NCBI GenBank assembly: GCA_041675285.1
Contig: JBAYTZ010000006.1
Coordinates: forward strand, 62,001-126,000
Source of the DNA: Candidatus Delongbacteria bacterium
GTDB taxonomy: Bacteria > CAIWAD01
Length of the DNA stretch: 64,000 bases
Direction: 5' to 3'
Part shown: in pieces, positions 8,777-17,242 of the stretch
Layout of the letters: the number at the start of each line of letters is the position of its first letter
Numbering within the stretch: the stretch's first letter is position 1
Notes under the pieces: model-generated
The model's input: the letters and a program-made list of their open reading frames with translations, nothing else
What the model was told of the DNA's origin: nothing
Databases searched by the model: none
Program-made: the position numbers and the translations under genes

Positions 8777-9464
8777 GCCGGCCTCCGGCGGGTCGCGCCG
8801 GCAAACCCAGCCGCCGGGCCAGGGCCTCGTCGATGGGCAGCTCCGTCGTCTCCGCGGCGCCCAGCTTCCAGGCCGCGCGCAGCAGGTCGCCCCGCCGGGC
8901 CGCCGTGGGGTCGGAGTCCGCCGGCGCCGAGGTCGCCAGCAGGGCGGCCGTCAGCTCGGGATGCAGGCCCGCAGCCCCACCCAGGCTGTCCAGCAGCCAG
9001 GGGCCCAGCTGCCCGGCCGGGGGCTCCGCGCCCGCGGCGGCCGCGCACTGGCCGGCCCACTCCAGCAGGTGCAGCAGGGTCCGCTCCAGTTCGCCCGGCC
9101 GGTACTCGGCCGCCGGCACCTGCTCCAGCAGGCGGCGCGCGGCGCGGCGGCAGGCCTGGGCACGGGAGCCGGGGGCGTCCGGACAGGGCTGGATCAGCAG
9201 CAGCAGGGCGTGCAGCAGGCGATGGGATTCGGGCAGACCCAGACGCTCGACGGCCTCGCGGGCCGAGCGCGGACAGTCCGCGGGGTGGGCGGCGGCGCTG
9301 CCCGCCCGCCGCAGCAGGGCCAGCAGCAGGGGGGCGTGGGTCTCGGCCAGCCGGGCCAGGGACTCACCGTTGGGCCGGGCGTCCAGCCCTTCCCGCAGCT
9401 CCAGCCAGTGGGCCGGGGCCAGCGGGGCCTCCGCAAGCCGTTGGCTGGAGATTCGTTTGTCCAT
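8769..9464 (-). CDS. Divergent HDOD-like signalling protein
   Basis: 231 residues, cytoplasmic. The N-terminal part matches the HDOD pattern: LARLAETHAPLLLALLRRAG, then SAREAVERLGLPESHRLL. HDOD domains are helical, catalytically inactive relatives of HD phosphohydrolases found in signalling proteins. The catalytic HD pair is absent. The rest is helix-rich and low in recognisable motifs. ATG 9464 is chosen because GGTGGG lies just before it; an in-frame extension to 9683 would run almost into the tRNA-Cys terminator and is less likely. The gene overlaps the multi-GAF protein downstream by 8 bases, so the two are probably co-translated. Confidence 0.6.
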   Translation of the reverse strand: MDKRISSQRLAEAPLAPAHWLELREGLDARPNGESLARLAETHAPLLLALLRRAGSAAAHPADCPRSAREAVERLGLPESHRLLHALLLLIQPCPDAPGSRAQACRRAARRLLEQVPAAEYRPGELERTLLHLLEWAGQCAAAAGAEPPAGQLGPWLLDSLGGAAGLHPELTAALLATSAPADSDPTAARRGDLLRAAWKLGAAETTELPIDEALARRLGLPARPAGGRHA

Positions 9465-9681
9465 GCCCACCAAGGTCTTGTGCTGCCAACTTCCCAAACG
9501 CACAGCGCGGCGCGGCGGACGGAGCGCACGCACCGGGGGGGGATTGCAACAGGTTGTGTCCCGAGCCATGTTCAGGGCGGGCTGAATATGCCTTCTGCCG
9601 GTGGCCCCGACAAGACTTATCCGCTGTTGGGAAGAGCGTCTTGAGCCACTTGCGCAGCTTGCGTGACCGCGGGGCGCGCCC

Positions 9682-9712
9682 ACAAAAAAAGTCCCGGCAA
9701 AACCGGGACTTG
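9682..9712 (-). terminator. Intrinsic terminator of the tRNA cluster
   Basis: On the minus strand AAGTCCCGG-TTTTG-CCGGGACTT is followed directly by a run of T. It lies six bases after the 3' end of tRNA-Cys and closes the tRNA operon. Confidence 0.9.
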
Positions 9713-9717
9713 GAAAG

Positions 9718-9788
9718 AGGCGGCGACCAGATTTGAACTGGTGGTCGAGCTTTTGCAGAGCTCTGCCTTACCACTTGGCTACGCCGCC
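9718..9788 (-). tRNA. tRNA-Cys (GCA)
   Basis: 71 bases forming a full cloverleaf. Acceptor stem GGCGGCG/CGCCGCC, anticodon loop CTGCAAA with anticodon GCA, T arm CCAGTTCAAATCTGG. The discriminator base is U, as expected for cysteine. CCA is not encoded. It is the last tRNA of the three-gene cluster. Confidence 0.96.
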
Positions 9789-9796
9789 AAACGAAA

Positions 9797-9816
9797 GCGT
9801 CCGCCGAAGCGGACGC
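9797..9816 (-). other. UUCG-capped hairpin between tRNA-Gly and tRNA-Cys
   Basis: A perfect 8-base-pair stem GCGTCCGC/GCGGACGC; on the transcribed (minus) strand the loop is UUCG closed by C-G, the extra-stable tetraloop. It is followed by TTTCGTTT. It may be a processing signal or a weak terminator that lowers tRNA-Cys relative to tRNA-Gly. Confidence 0.55.
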
Positions 9817-9823
9817 CAGCGCA

Positions 9824-9896
9824 AGCGAGAGACGGGGTTCGAACCCGCGACAACCACATTGGCAACGTGGTACTCTACCAACTGAGTTACTCTCGC
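9824..9896 (-). tRNA. tRNA-Gly (GCC)
   Basis: 73 bases. Acceptor stem GCGAGAG/CTCTCGC, anticodon loop TTGCCAA with anticodon GCC, T arm GGGTTCGAACCC. The discriminator is U. CCA is not encoded. It is the middle member of the cluster. Confidence 0.96.
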
Positions 9897-9946
9897 GTAG
9901 AACAGGGCCCCAATCTACAGCGCCAGGGCTGAAAGATCAAGAACCA

Positions 9947-10020
9947 TGGAGCATAGCGGGGTCGAACCGCTGACCTCTTGACTGCCAGTCAAGCGCTCTA
10001 CCAAACTGAGCTAATGCCCC
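9947..10020 (-). tRNA. tRNA-Ala (GGC)
   Basis: 74 bases. Acceptor stem GGGGCAT/ATGCTCC contains the G3-U70 wobble pair that identifies alanine tRNAs, and the discriminator is A. Anticodon loop CTGGCAG gives GGC. CCA is not encoded. It is first in the cluster, 45 bases after the stop of the GGDEF hybrid gene. Confidence 0.96.
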
Positions 10021-10065
10021 GTGCGATTTCAAAGGCCCAAAAGTAAGCGGATGCGAAGGAGCTTG

Positions 10066-12750
10066 TCAAGGGGTCGCCGGGGGTTCGTCGGGAAGATCGG
10101 CCCCCAATTCGCCCAGAATCTGGCTGACGCGGCGCGCGGCGTGCTGGATCTGTTGCAGGGAATGGGGATCCGTCGTCGCGCCCAGTTCGGCCAGTTCCGC
10201 CCGGCCGGTGATCACCTGCAAGTGCTGGGCGATGCGTCCGTGGATCTCGCGCGCGATGCGCATGCGCAGCCGGCGGCCCTCTTCGCGGATCAAGCGGCGG
10301 TCGCGCATGTTTTCCAGCAATAGCAGCAGCAGGGTCTCGCCCGTCTCCAGGAAGACCGGGATGAAGCGCAGTTTGTGCAGGGCGCTGGCCTCGGTGCCTG
10401 GCGCCTTGAGCCAGAAATCGTTGATGTCCACGGCCTCGCCCGTCTGCTCCACATGGGTCAGCGCGTTGGCCAGGCGGGGATTGTCCAGCGAGGGGGCGGC
10501 GTGGAAGAGCGAACGGCCCGTGCCCGCGCTCTCCTCCAGCCCCAGCATCTCGCAGGCCAGCCGGTTGATCTGCAACAGGCGACGCTGGGAATCCAGCATC
10601 AGGGCGCCCTGGGTGGGATGCTCGAGGCTGCGCCGGTTGAACTCCTGCATGATGCGCAGCTCCTGGGCGCTGCGCACGAACTCGCGCCGCACCTCCTCCG
10701 AGGCGCGGTTCAGGTCCACGCTCAGGTTGGAGGAGCGGGTGGATTGGCGGTCGCCCTGCAGCATGCGGAAGCGCTTGCTGAAGGCCTTCTCCACGCAGAT
10801 GCGGATCTCCTTGGCGCCGTAGGGTTTGAGCAGGTAGTCGTCGGCGCCCAGCCGGATGGCCTCCACGGCTCTCTCGATGCCGTCCTGGCCGGCCAGCACG
10901 ACCACGGGCAGCAGCGGGTCGCGGGTCTTGAGCTCGCGCAGCTGGATCAGTCCGTCCAGACCGGCGGGCGGCGACTCCAGGTCGAGCACGGCCAGGTCGG
11001 GGCGGGACTGGCCCAGCGGCTCCAGCACCTGGGCGCCCGGGGTGTCGGGCTGCTCCAGGACCGTGTGGTAGCCCAGCGAATCGAAGAGGTGGACCAGTGG
11101 CAGGTGCTCGTGGGGCGCGCCCCCCAGCACCAGGATCTGGAAGCCCAGCTGGGCGCCCATGGGCCGCTGCTCGCGCGTCCCGCCCAGCCGGTCCGCCGTC
11201 TGGAACAGGAAGTCGCTCATGCTGACCAGCGGCGTGCCCGGCGGGCTGTCCGGGGGCGGATCCGGCGGCAGCTCGGGGGACTGCCGCACACCTTCAGTGG
11301 AATAGATGCTCACCCGGTTGCGGCCCTGCTCCTTGGAGACGAACAGCGCCGTGTCCGCCTGGCGGATCAACTCCTCCACCGTCAGGCGCTGCCCGCCCGC
11401 GCAGGCCAAGCCCAGCGAGATGGTCAGCCCGCCCAGGGGCGAGCTGGGGCGGCCCAGGTCCAGGCGCTGGACCATCATGCGGATGCGCTCGGCCACGAAG
11501 TCCGCGCCGCCCTCGTCCGTGTCCGGCAGCAGCACGCCGAACTCCTCGCCACCGAAGCGGCCCACCACGTCCACCTCGCGCAGGCAGGAGCGGATCACCT
11601 GGGCCACCATGCGCAGCACCTCGTCGCCCACCAGGTGGCCGTAGGTGTCGTTGTAGGCCTTGAAGTGGTCGATGTCGATCATAATCAGCGAGAGCGGCTG
11701 GGCGCGCCGCTCGCCGCGCACCAGCTCCTCCTCGAAGCGCTGGATCCAGTAGTTGCGGTTGAAGACGCGGGTCAGTGGATCCACGAAGGCCAGCTCCTGC
11801 AGCTCGCGGATCGCCCGGCCCTGGTCGATGGCGATGGAGGCCTCCTGGGCCAGCAGCATCAGCAGGCGCAGGGTGTCCCGGTGCAGCAGGCGCTCGGTGG
11901 AGTCCAGCAGGTAGAGGCGCCCGAGGATCCGGTAGCCGAAGACCAGCGGCACCACCACGGCGCTCTGGGCCACGCCTTCGTCGGCCAGGAAGCGCAGAGG
12001 ATGCTCCGCGTCCAGCGAGTCCAGCCGCTCGTGGACCTCCGGGCGGGCCCGGGCGAAGAAGCGGTGGCCGAAGCGCTCGCGCAGCCCCTGGACCAGGCGC
12101 TGGAGGACGGGCTCCGCCAGGCAGTGGCCGGCCCAGGCCTCGTGGCTTTCGCCGGCGGGCGTGTAGAGCGTGACCACCGAGGCCTGGCAGGCGCTGAGTT
12201 CGCGCGCGCAGGAGAGCAGCAGTTCGAGGATCTTGGAGAGTTCGCGCGTGGAGCCGAAGATGCGCGAGAAGGCCAGCACGCGGTCCAGCTCGGCCATGCG
12301 CCGGTCGCGGTCCTGGCTCAGGCGGACCACTTCCAGGGCCTGGGACATGCTCTCGGAGAAGCAGACGGCCTGCTCGCGCAGACGGTCGGACCAGGGCTGT
12401 CCGCCCTGCCGGGAGAGGTTCAGCGTGCCCACCGGGCCCTGGGACGTGCGCAGGGGCAGAATCAGCGACTCGTCCACGGCGGCCTGGCCCAGGCTGGAAC
12501 CCAGCAGGTGCAGGGGCCGGCCCTCCGCCAGCGCCCGGCCCGCCGGTCCGTCGCGGTGGTCCCGCTCCGGGGCGGACAGCCAGTCCTCGCGCAGGCCGCG
12601 GGCTTCCCGCAGGCGCAGGCACTTCTGCTCGTCCAGCAGCATGAGCGAACCCCGCGGGCTCTCCACCAGGTGCAGAGCCGCGTCCAGCAGGCCGCCCATC
12701 AGCTGTCGAGTCTGGTCCCGAATGGCACCGTCAACGGGCCTGGACCTCAT
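10066..12750 (-). CDS. GAF-GAF-GGDEF-receiver-PAS hybrid diguanylate cyclase
   Basis: 894 residues, soluble. Approximate order: GAF 5-140, GAF 170-315, GGDEF 325-480, Pro-rich linker about 490-510, receiver about 530-655, PAS about 690-800, HisKA-like helix about 835-890. The cyclase signature GGEEF is at 400-404, with the inhibitory-site motif REVD five residues before it, so it should make c-di-GMP from two GTP and be feedback-inhibited. The receiver keeps an Asp in AVLDLESP and Lys in YLLKPYG. The C-terminal IAREIHGRIAQHL keeps a His, but no ATPase domain follows. The gene starts 15 bases after the NtrC-type activator and is probably co-transcribed with it. Confidence 0.92.
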   Translation of the reverse strand: MRSRPVDGAIRDQTRQLMGGLLDAALHLVESPRGSLMLLDEQKCLRLREARGLREDWLSAPERDHRDGPAGRALAEGRPLHLLGSSLGQAAVDESLILPLRTSQGPVGTLNLSRQGGQPWSDRLREQAVCFSESMSQALEVVRLSQDRDRRMAELDRVLAFSRIFGSTRELSKILELLLSCARELSACQASVVTLYTPAGESHEAWAGHCLAEPVLQRLVQGLRERFGHRFFARARPEVHERLDSLDAEHPLRFLADEGVAQSAVVVPLVFGYRILGRLYLLDSTERLLHRDTLRLLMLLAQEASIAIDQGRAIRELQELAFVDPLTRVFNRNYWIQRFEEELVRGERRAQPLSLIMIDIDHFKAYNDTYGHLVGDEVLRMVAQVIRSCLREVDVVGRFGGEEFGVLLPDTDEGGADFVAERIRMMVQRLDLGRPSSPLGGLTISLGLACAGGQRLTVEELIRQADTALFVSKEQGRNRVSIYSTEGVRQSPELPPDPPPDSPPGTPLVSMSDFLFQTADRLGGTREQRPMGAQLGFQILVLGGAPHEHLPLVHLFDSLGYHTVLEQPDTPGAQVLEPLGQSRPDLAVLDLESPPAGLDGLIQLRELKTRDPLLPVVVLAGQDGIERAVEAIRLGADDYLLKPYGAKEIRICVEKAFSKRFRMLQGDRQSTRSSNLSVDLNRASEEVRREFVRSAQELRIMQEFNRRSLEHPTQGALMLDSQRRLLQINRLACEMLGLEESAGTGRSLFHAAPSLDNPRLANALTHVEQTGEAVDINDFWLKAPGTEASALHKLRFIPVFLETGETLLLLLLENMRDRRLIREEGRRLRMRIAREIHGRIAQHLQVITGRAELAELGATTDPHSLQQIQHAARRVSQILGELGADLPDEPPATP

Positions 12751-12765
12751 GCGCCCACCCTTTCG

Positions 12766-14157
12766 CTATTCCTCCTCCGGCGCCTCCTCTTCCTCCGTGT
12801 CCCGCAGTCCGAGCTTGACCATTTTGGAATACAGCGTGCCCCGGCTGATCTCCAGCAATTTGGCCGTTTTGGAGAGGTTCCACTTGGTCAGGTTGAGGCA
12901 GTGCGTGATCAGCGACGACTCCGCCTCCTGGAGGCTGAGGCTCTTCAATTTCAGGGCGTGGCCGTCCTCCTGGGCGTCGTGCAGGCGCTCGGCGTGCAGG
13001 TCGTCCACCTTGAGCTGGCGCCCCTCGCAGAACACCACGGCGCGCTCCACGGCGTTGCGCAGCTCGCGGATGTTGCCCGGCCAGGGGTAGTTGACCAGCT
13101 CGTCCATGGCCGAGTCGGCCACCTTGTCGATTTTCTTCGCCATCTCGCGGCTGAGCTGCGTGAGGAAGTGGTTCACCAGCAGCGGAATGTCCTCCTGGCG
13201 CTCGCGCAGCGGCGGCAGCACGATGGGGATCACGTTGAGCCGGTAGAACAGGTCTTCGCGGAAGCGGCCCTCGCTGATCATCTGGCGGATGTTGCGATGG
13301 GTGGCCGCGATGACGCGCACGTCCACCTTGAGCGTCTCCGTCCCGCCCACCCGCTCGAACTCCTTGGTCTGCAGCACGCGCACCAGTTTGGTCTGCGTGT
13401 GCATGGGGATGTCGCCCACTTCGTCCAGGAAGAGCGTGCCGCGGTCGGCGAGCTCGAAGCGCCCCTTGCGCTGCTCCACGGCGTGGGTGAAGGCGCCGCG
13501 TTCGTGGCCGAAGAGTTCGCTCTCCAGCACGCCCTCGCCGAAGGCCGCGCAGCTGGTCTTGATGAAGGGCCGGTTGGCGCGGTGGCTGAAGTAGTGGATC
13601 ACGTGGGCCACCAGCTCCTTGCCCGTCCCGGACTCGCCGGTGATCAGGATGCTGGCGTTGGACTTGGCCGCCGTGGCCACCTTCTTGAACACGCTCATGA
13701 TGGCCGGGCTGTTGCCGATGATCGAGTCGAAGCCGTAGGTCTGCGAGAGCTCGCTCATGAAGGAGTTGTTCTGCAGGTGGCCGTTCTTCTTCTCGTCCAG
13801 CCGGGAGATGATCGAGAGCGCGTCCTCGGGCTGGAAGGGTTTGAGCAGGAAGTCGTGCGCGCCCCGGCGCATGGCCTGGACGGCGCTCTCCACGCTGCCG
13901 TGTCCGGTCAGCACGATCACGTCCAGCGACGGGAAGGCCTTGGAGGCACGGTCCAGCAGGTCCAGACCGTTCATCTTGGGCATCTTCAGGTCGGTGATCA
14001 TGAGATCGAAGTTGCGCTCCTTCTCCAGGCGGGCCATGGCCTCCTCGCCGCTCGAGGCGGTGGCCACCTGGTATTTCTCGGCGCGCAGGACGTCCCCTAG
14101 GGACTCCAGCATGTTGATCTCGTCGTCCACCAGCAAAATGCGCAGCCGTTGGCTCAT
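12766..14157 (-). CDS. NtrC-type sigma-54 activator with altered GAFTGA loop
   Basis: 463 residues. Receiver 1-120 with phosphoacceptor Asp56 (LMITDLKMP), AAA+ sigma-54 interaction domain about 140-375 with Walker A GESGTGKE at 174-181 and Walker B TLFLDEVGD, and a Fis-type helix-turn-helix at about 410-450 (SKTAKLLEISRGTLYSKM). Such proteins use ATP to open sigma-54 promoter complexes. The loop that touches sigma-54, normally GAFTGA, reads GAFTHA (221-226), replacing the second Gly with His. An acidic tail ends the protein. It overlaps the upstream histidine kinase gene by four bases (ATGA), making a clear two-component pair. Confidence 0.95.
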   Translation of the reverse strand: MSQRLRILLVDDEINMLESLGDVLRAEKYQVATASSGEEAMARLEKERNFDLMITDLKMPKMNGLDLLDRASKAFPSLDVIVLTGHGSVESAVQAMRRGAHDFLLKPFQPEDALSIISRLDEKKNGHLQNNSFMSELSQTYGFDSIIGNSPAIMSVFKKVATAAKSNASILITGESGTGKELVAHVIHYFSHRANRPFIKTSCAAFGEGVLESELFGHERGAFTHAVEQRKGRFELADRGTLFLDEVGDIPMHTQTKLVRVLQTKEFERVGGTETLKVDVRVIAATHRNIRQMISEGRFREDLFYRLNVIPIVLPPLRERQEDIPLLVNHFLTQLSREMAKKIDKVADSAMDELVNYPWPGNIRELRNAVERAVVFCEGRQLKVDDLHAERLHDAQEDGHALKLKSLSLQEAESSLITHCLNLTKWNLSKTAKLLEISRGTLYSKMVKLGLRDTEEEEAPEEE

Positions 14158-17072
14158 GTAAGCTCCTGTTGCTCGCAGGCCGGCAACCAGATGCGGACCG
14201 TGGTGCCGATGCCCAGTTCACTTTCCACCGTCAGGTCGCCGCCGGCGCGGCGGATGAAGGAGTGGGTCAGCGACAGACCCAGCCCCGTCCCCATGCCGGG
14301 CTCCTTGGTGGTGAAGAAGGGGTTGAGGACGTTGGGCAGGTTCTCCTTGCTGATGCCCTGCCCGGTATCTTCGAAGGCGATCAGCACGCGCGAGGCCTCC
14401 AGGCGCGAGCGGATGCGCAGCAGGCCGCCGTCGGGCATGGCCTGGGTGGCATTGAGGATGATGTTGAGGAAGCCCTGCTTGAGCTCGTCCAGGTTGAGTT
14501 GCACGCCGGGCAGTTCGCCGAACTCGGTCACCAGGCGGATGTTGTTGACCAGGAGCTCCTTCTTCACCAGGTCGAGGGTGACGCGGAGCAGGTCGTTCAG
14601 GTCCACGCGCTCGCGCTCCTGGTTGGAGACGCGGGAGAACGAGAGCAGGTTCTCGATGATCTTGCGCGAGCGGTCCACTTCGTTCTTGATGATCCCCAGG
14701 TGCTTGCGTACCTGGTCGGGGACCTTCTCCTCCTTGTCCAGCACCGAATTGATGTAGTACAGCGAGGAGCCCATGATGCCCAGCGGATTGCGCAGCTCGT
14801 GGGCCACGCCCGCCGAGAGCTGGCCCAGCCCCGCCAGTTTCTGGCTCTGGATCAGCGTGTATTCCAGGGCCTGCTTCTCCGTCACGTCGCGGTAGAAGCT
14901 CTGCACCACGGGCCGGCCGTTGAACTCGCTGAACATGCAGTTGTATTCCACGTAGAGCGTGCTGCCGTCCTTGCGCTTGAGGGGCACGTTCTCGAAGGAC
15001 GTGCTCTCGCGCTGGAGGGTCTTCAGCCAGTTGCGCCGCGCGGCCTCCTGGTAGTCCTCCACGCGCGTCTCCCAGATCCGCATCCCGATCAGCTCGCTGC
15101 GGGCGAAGCCTGTCAGCAGCTCGGCCTCGCGGTTCACGTCCAGGATGCGGCCGTTCTCCACGTCCACGACGATGATCGAGTACTTGGCGTTTTCGTAGAG
15201 GTCGTGATAGCGGGCCTCGCTGCGCGCCACCTGGCGCTCCAGCTCCAACTCGTCCAGGGCCAGGGCCACGTGGCGCAGCATCAGTTCGATCAGGTGGATC
15301 TGGGCCTCGCCGGGCAGGGCGTCGCTGGGCAGGCCTTCCAGGCGCAGGCGCCCCACCTCGCGCTGGTGGCGGTCCTGGATGGGCAGCACGAGCCAGGCCT
15401 CGGAGCCGTCGTGCCCTTCGGCGGGGCAGAGACAGGCCGCGCCCACGCGGCGGGGAATGCGCTCCTCGTCCTCGCAGGTGGCGCGCCAGGCGGGATCCCG
15501 GCGGATGGCCTCCTCCGCCTCCGGCGTGTAGCCGGCGAAGCCCCAGCCCAGCAGGGTCTCGCCGTTGCGCAGGTAGACCGCGGCCCGGCGGCTGAGGCCG
15601 GACTGCACCAGGGTGTGCGCCACCTCGTCCAGCCGCTCGCGCAGGCGGGCGTGGTCCACGGCGCCGGCCTCGCTCAGCAGGTGGTGCAGGAAGTTGGAAG
15701 CCCGGTAGAGCTTGGCCTTCTGCTCTTCGATGTCCAGGGCGATGGGGATGGGATCCCGGGGCCGCAGCTCCACCAGCAGGCCGTCGCTCTGGGCCACCCG
15801 GGCGCGCTCCTCGAACTGGCGGGCCGCGGCGCCGCCGGGGGCCTGCAGCTCGGCCAGCAACTCCTCGTGGGGGCGCTGGAGCAGGTCCTCCACGGGCAGC
15901 CGGGAGAGGCGCGCCAACCCTTCGCTGATCCAGCGGACGCGGCCCTGTCCGCCCACCTTGAGCAGGGGCAGGCCCTCTTCGCCCTGGTTGCGCCGGTCGA
16001 AGGGTGCGGAGCCCTGGAAGGGACCCACGGCCCGCAGGCTGAGCACGCTGCCCAGCCGGCGCAGGCGCTCGTCCAGCAGGGGCGTGGCCAGGATCTGCAC
16101 CTGCTGCGGGCCGCGGCCGCGGGGCAGGCGGACGTTCCAGCTGAAGGTGGCCGTGGCCGGCAGGTCGTCGGCCAGCGGCGCCAGCTGGGAGGGATCCAGC
16201 GCTTCGCCCAGCAGCTCCGTCACCGTGGGAAAGGCGTCTTCGTCCAGGCCGAACCAGTCCACGGCCGCGCCGTTGCCCCAGAGCAGGCTGCCGCCGGGCG
16301 AGATCACCAGCAGGGCCTCCTCCAGGCCGTCCGCCTCGGCGGCCTGGGGCAGATCCACTTCGCTGGCCTGCAGCAGGAAGGCCTCGCGCTCGCCCTCCAC
16401 CGGCAGCAGGCTCAATTCCAGCACGCGCTCGCCGCCCTTGCCGCCCAGCCGCAGCAGCAGGCTGTCCTCCTGTGCGCCCTTGGCGTGCAGGAAGTCCTCC
16501 AGCCGGCGGCGGGCCTTGGGCGGCAGCAGCTGGGGACCGTCGGGCCCCCAGTCCCCGAACAGCGCAGCGAAGCGCTCGTTCTGCTGCAGGACCTGGCGCC
16601 CGGCGCCCAAGAGGGCCGTGGGCAGCGGCAGGGCCTCCAACAGATGGCGGTTTCCCGGCAGGCTGCCCGCCTCCTCGGCCCGGCGCAGGCGGTCCTCGAT
16701 CTCGGCCTGGCGCTCGGCCTTGCCCAGCGAGAGCTTGAGGATCTCCAGCAGGTAGGGCTTGACCAGATAGTCGATGGCGCCCTTGTGGAGCGCCTCGAGC
16801 ACGGTCTCGATGGTGCCGAAGCCGGTCACCACGATGATCTGCAGGTGGGGATAGTTCTTGTGGACGATCTCGATGACGTCCATGCCCGTCAGGCCGGGCA
16901 TGTTGAGATCCGTGATGATCAGCTGGACGTTTTCCAGGGTGAGCATCTGGATGCCCGAGGCGCCGTCCGGGGCCGCCACCACCTCGTAGCCTTCCAGAGC
17001 CAGGTATTCGGTGAGCACGCGCAGGGCATCGGGGTCGTCGTCGATGCAGAGGATGCGGCGGATGTAGGGCAT
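14154..17072 (-). CDS. Hybrid sensor histidine kinase with N-terminal receiver
   Basis: 972 residues, no membrane segments. Receiver 1-120 (Asp55 in IITDLNMPG), then PAS-like and GAF-like sensor regions (about 140-600), a typical PAS at about 615-735 (LYENAKYSIIVVD), HisKA with His758 in VAHELRNPL, and a complete HATPase: N box NIILNATQAM, EDTGQGI, GTGLGL. It autophosphorylates on His and should pass phosphate to the receiver of the coupled sigma-54 activator. The N-terminal receiver suggests input from a further kinase. It is the first gene of the run 17072 to 10066, behind a 170-base upstream gap holding a small CCGGAG/CTCCGG hairpin. Confidence 0.95.
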   Translation of the reverse strand: MPYIRRILCIDDDPDALRVLTEYLALEGYEVVAAPDGASGIQMLTLENVQLIITDLNMPGLTGMDVIEIVHKNYPHLQIIVVTGFGTIETVLEALHKGAIDYLVKPYLLEILKLSLGKAERQAEIEDRLRRAEEAGSLPGNRHLLEALPLPTALLGAGRQVLQQNERFAALFGDWGPDGPQLLPPKARRRLEDFLHAKGAQEDSLLLRLGGKGGERVLELSLLPVEGEREAFLLQASEVDLPQAAEADGLEEALLVISPGGSLLWGNGAAVDWFGLDEDAFPTVTELLGEALDPSQLAPLADDLPATATFSWNVRLPRGRGPQQVQILATPLLDERLRRLGSVLSLRAVGPFQGSAPFDRRNQGEEGLPLLKVGGQGRVRWISEGLARLSRLPVEDLLQRPHEELLAELQAPGGAAARQFEERARVAQSDGLLVELRPRDPIPIALDIEEQKAKLYRASNFLHHLLSEAGAVDHARLRERLDEVAHTLVQSGLSRRAAVYLRNGETLLGWGFAGYTPEAEEAIRRDPAWRATCEDEERIPRRVGAACLCPAEGHDGSEAWLVLPIQDRHQREVGRLRLEGLPSDALPGEAQIHLIELMLRHVALALDELELERQVARSEARYHDLYENAKYSIIVVDVENGRILDVNREAELLTGFARSELIGMRIWETRVEDYQEAARRNWLKTLQRESTSFENVPLKRKDGSTLYVEYNCMFSEFNGRPVVQSFYRDVTEKQALEYTLIQSQKLAGLGQLSAGVAHELRNPLGIMGSSLYYINSVLDKEEKVPDQVRKHLGIIKNEVDRSRKIIENLLSFSRVSNQERERVDLNDLLRVTLDLVKKELLVNNIRLVTEFGELPGVQLNLDELKQGFLNIILNATQAMPDGGLLRIRSRLEASRVLIAFEDTGQGISKENLPNVLNPFFTTKEPGMGTGLGLSLTHSFIRRAGGDLTVESELGIGTTVRIWLPACEQQELT

Positions 17073-17242
17073 GTGACGGCTTCCTCGGCGGCGCTTTCCG
17101 GCGTCCGGAGCTTAGTCTCCGGCCCACCGGTCCCCCTGCTTCCAGCTTGGACCCCGGGCCTGCCCAAGGTCAGGCAGACGGGGCGAAGGTGCAAGGGCAG
17201 AATGGGACGGGGCCATGCCGACAGCTTTGAAGGGCGAAGGGC

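Noticed and set aside
9464..9683. N-terminal extension of the HDOD-like protein to position 9683
   Set aside because: The added segment is Arg/Pro-rich without homology and would reach into the tRNA terminator; a good ribosome binding site precedes ATG 9464.
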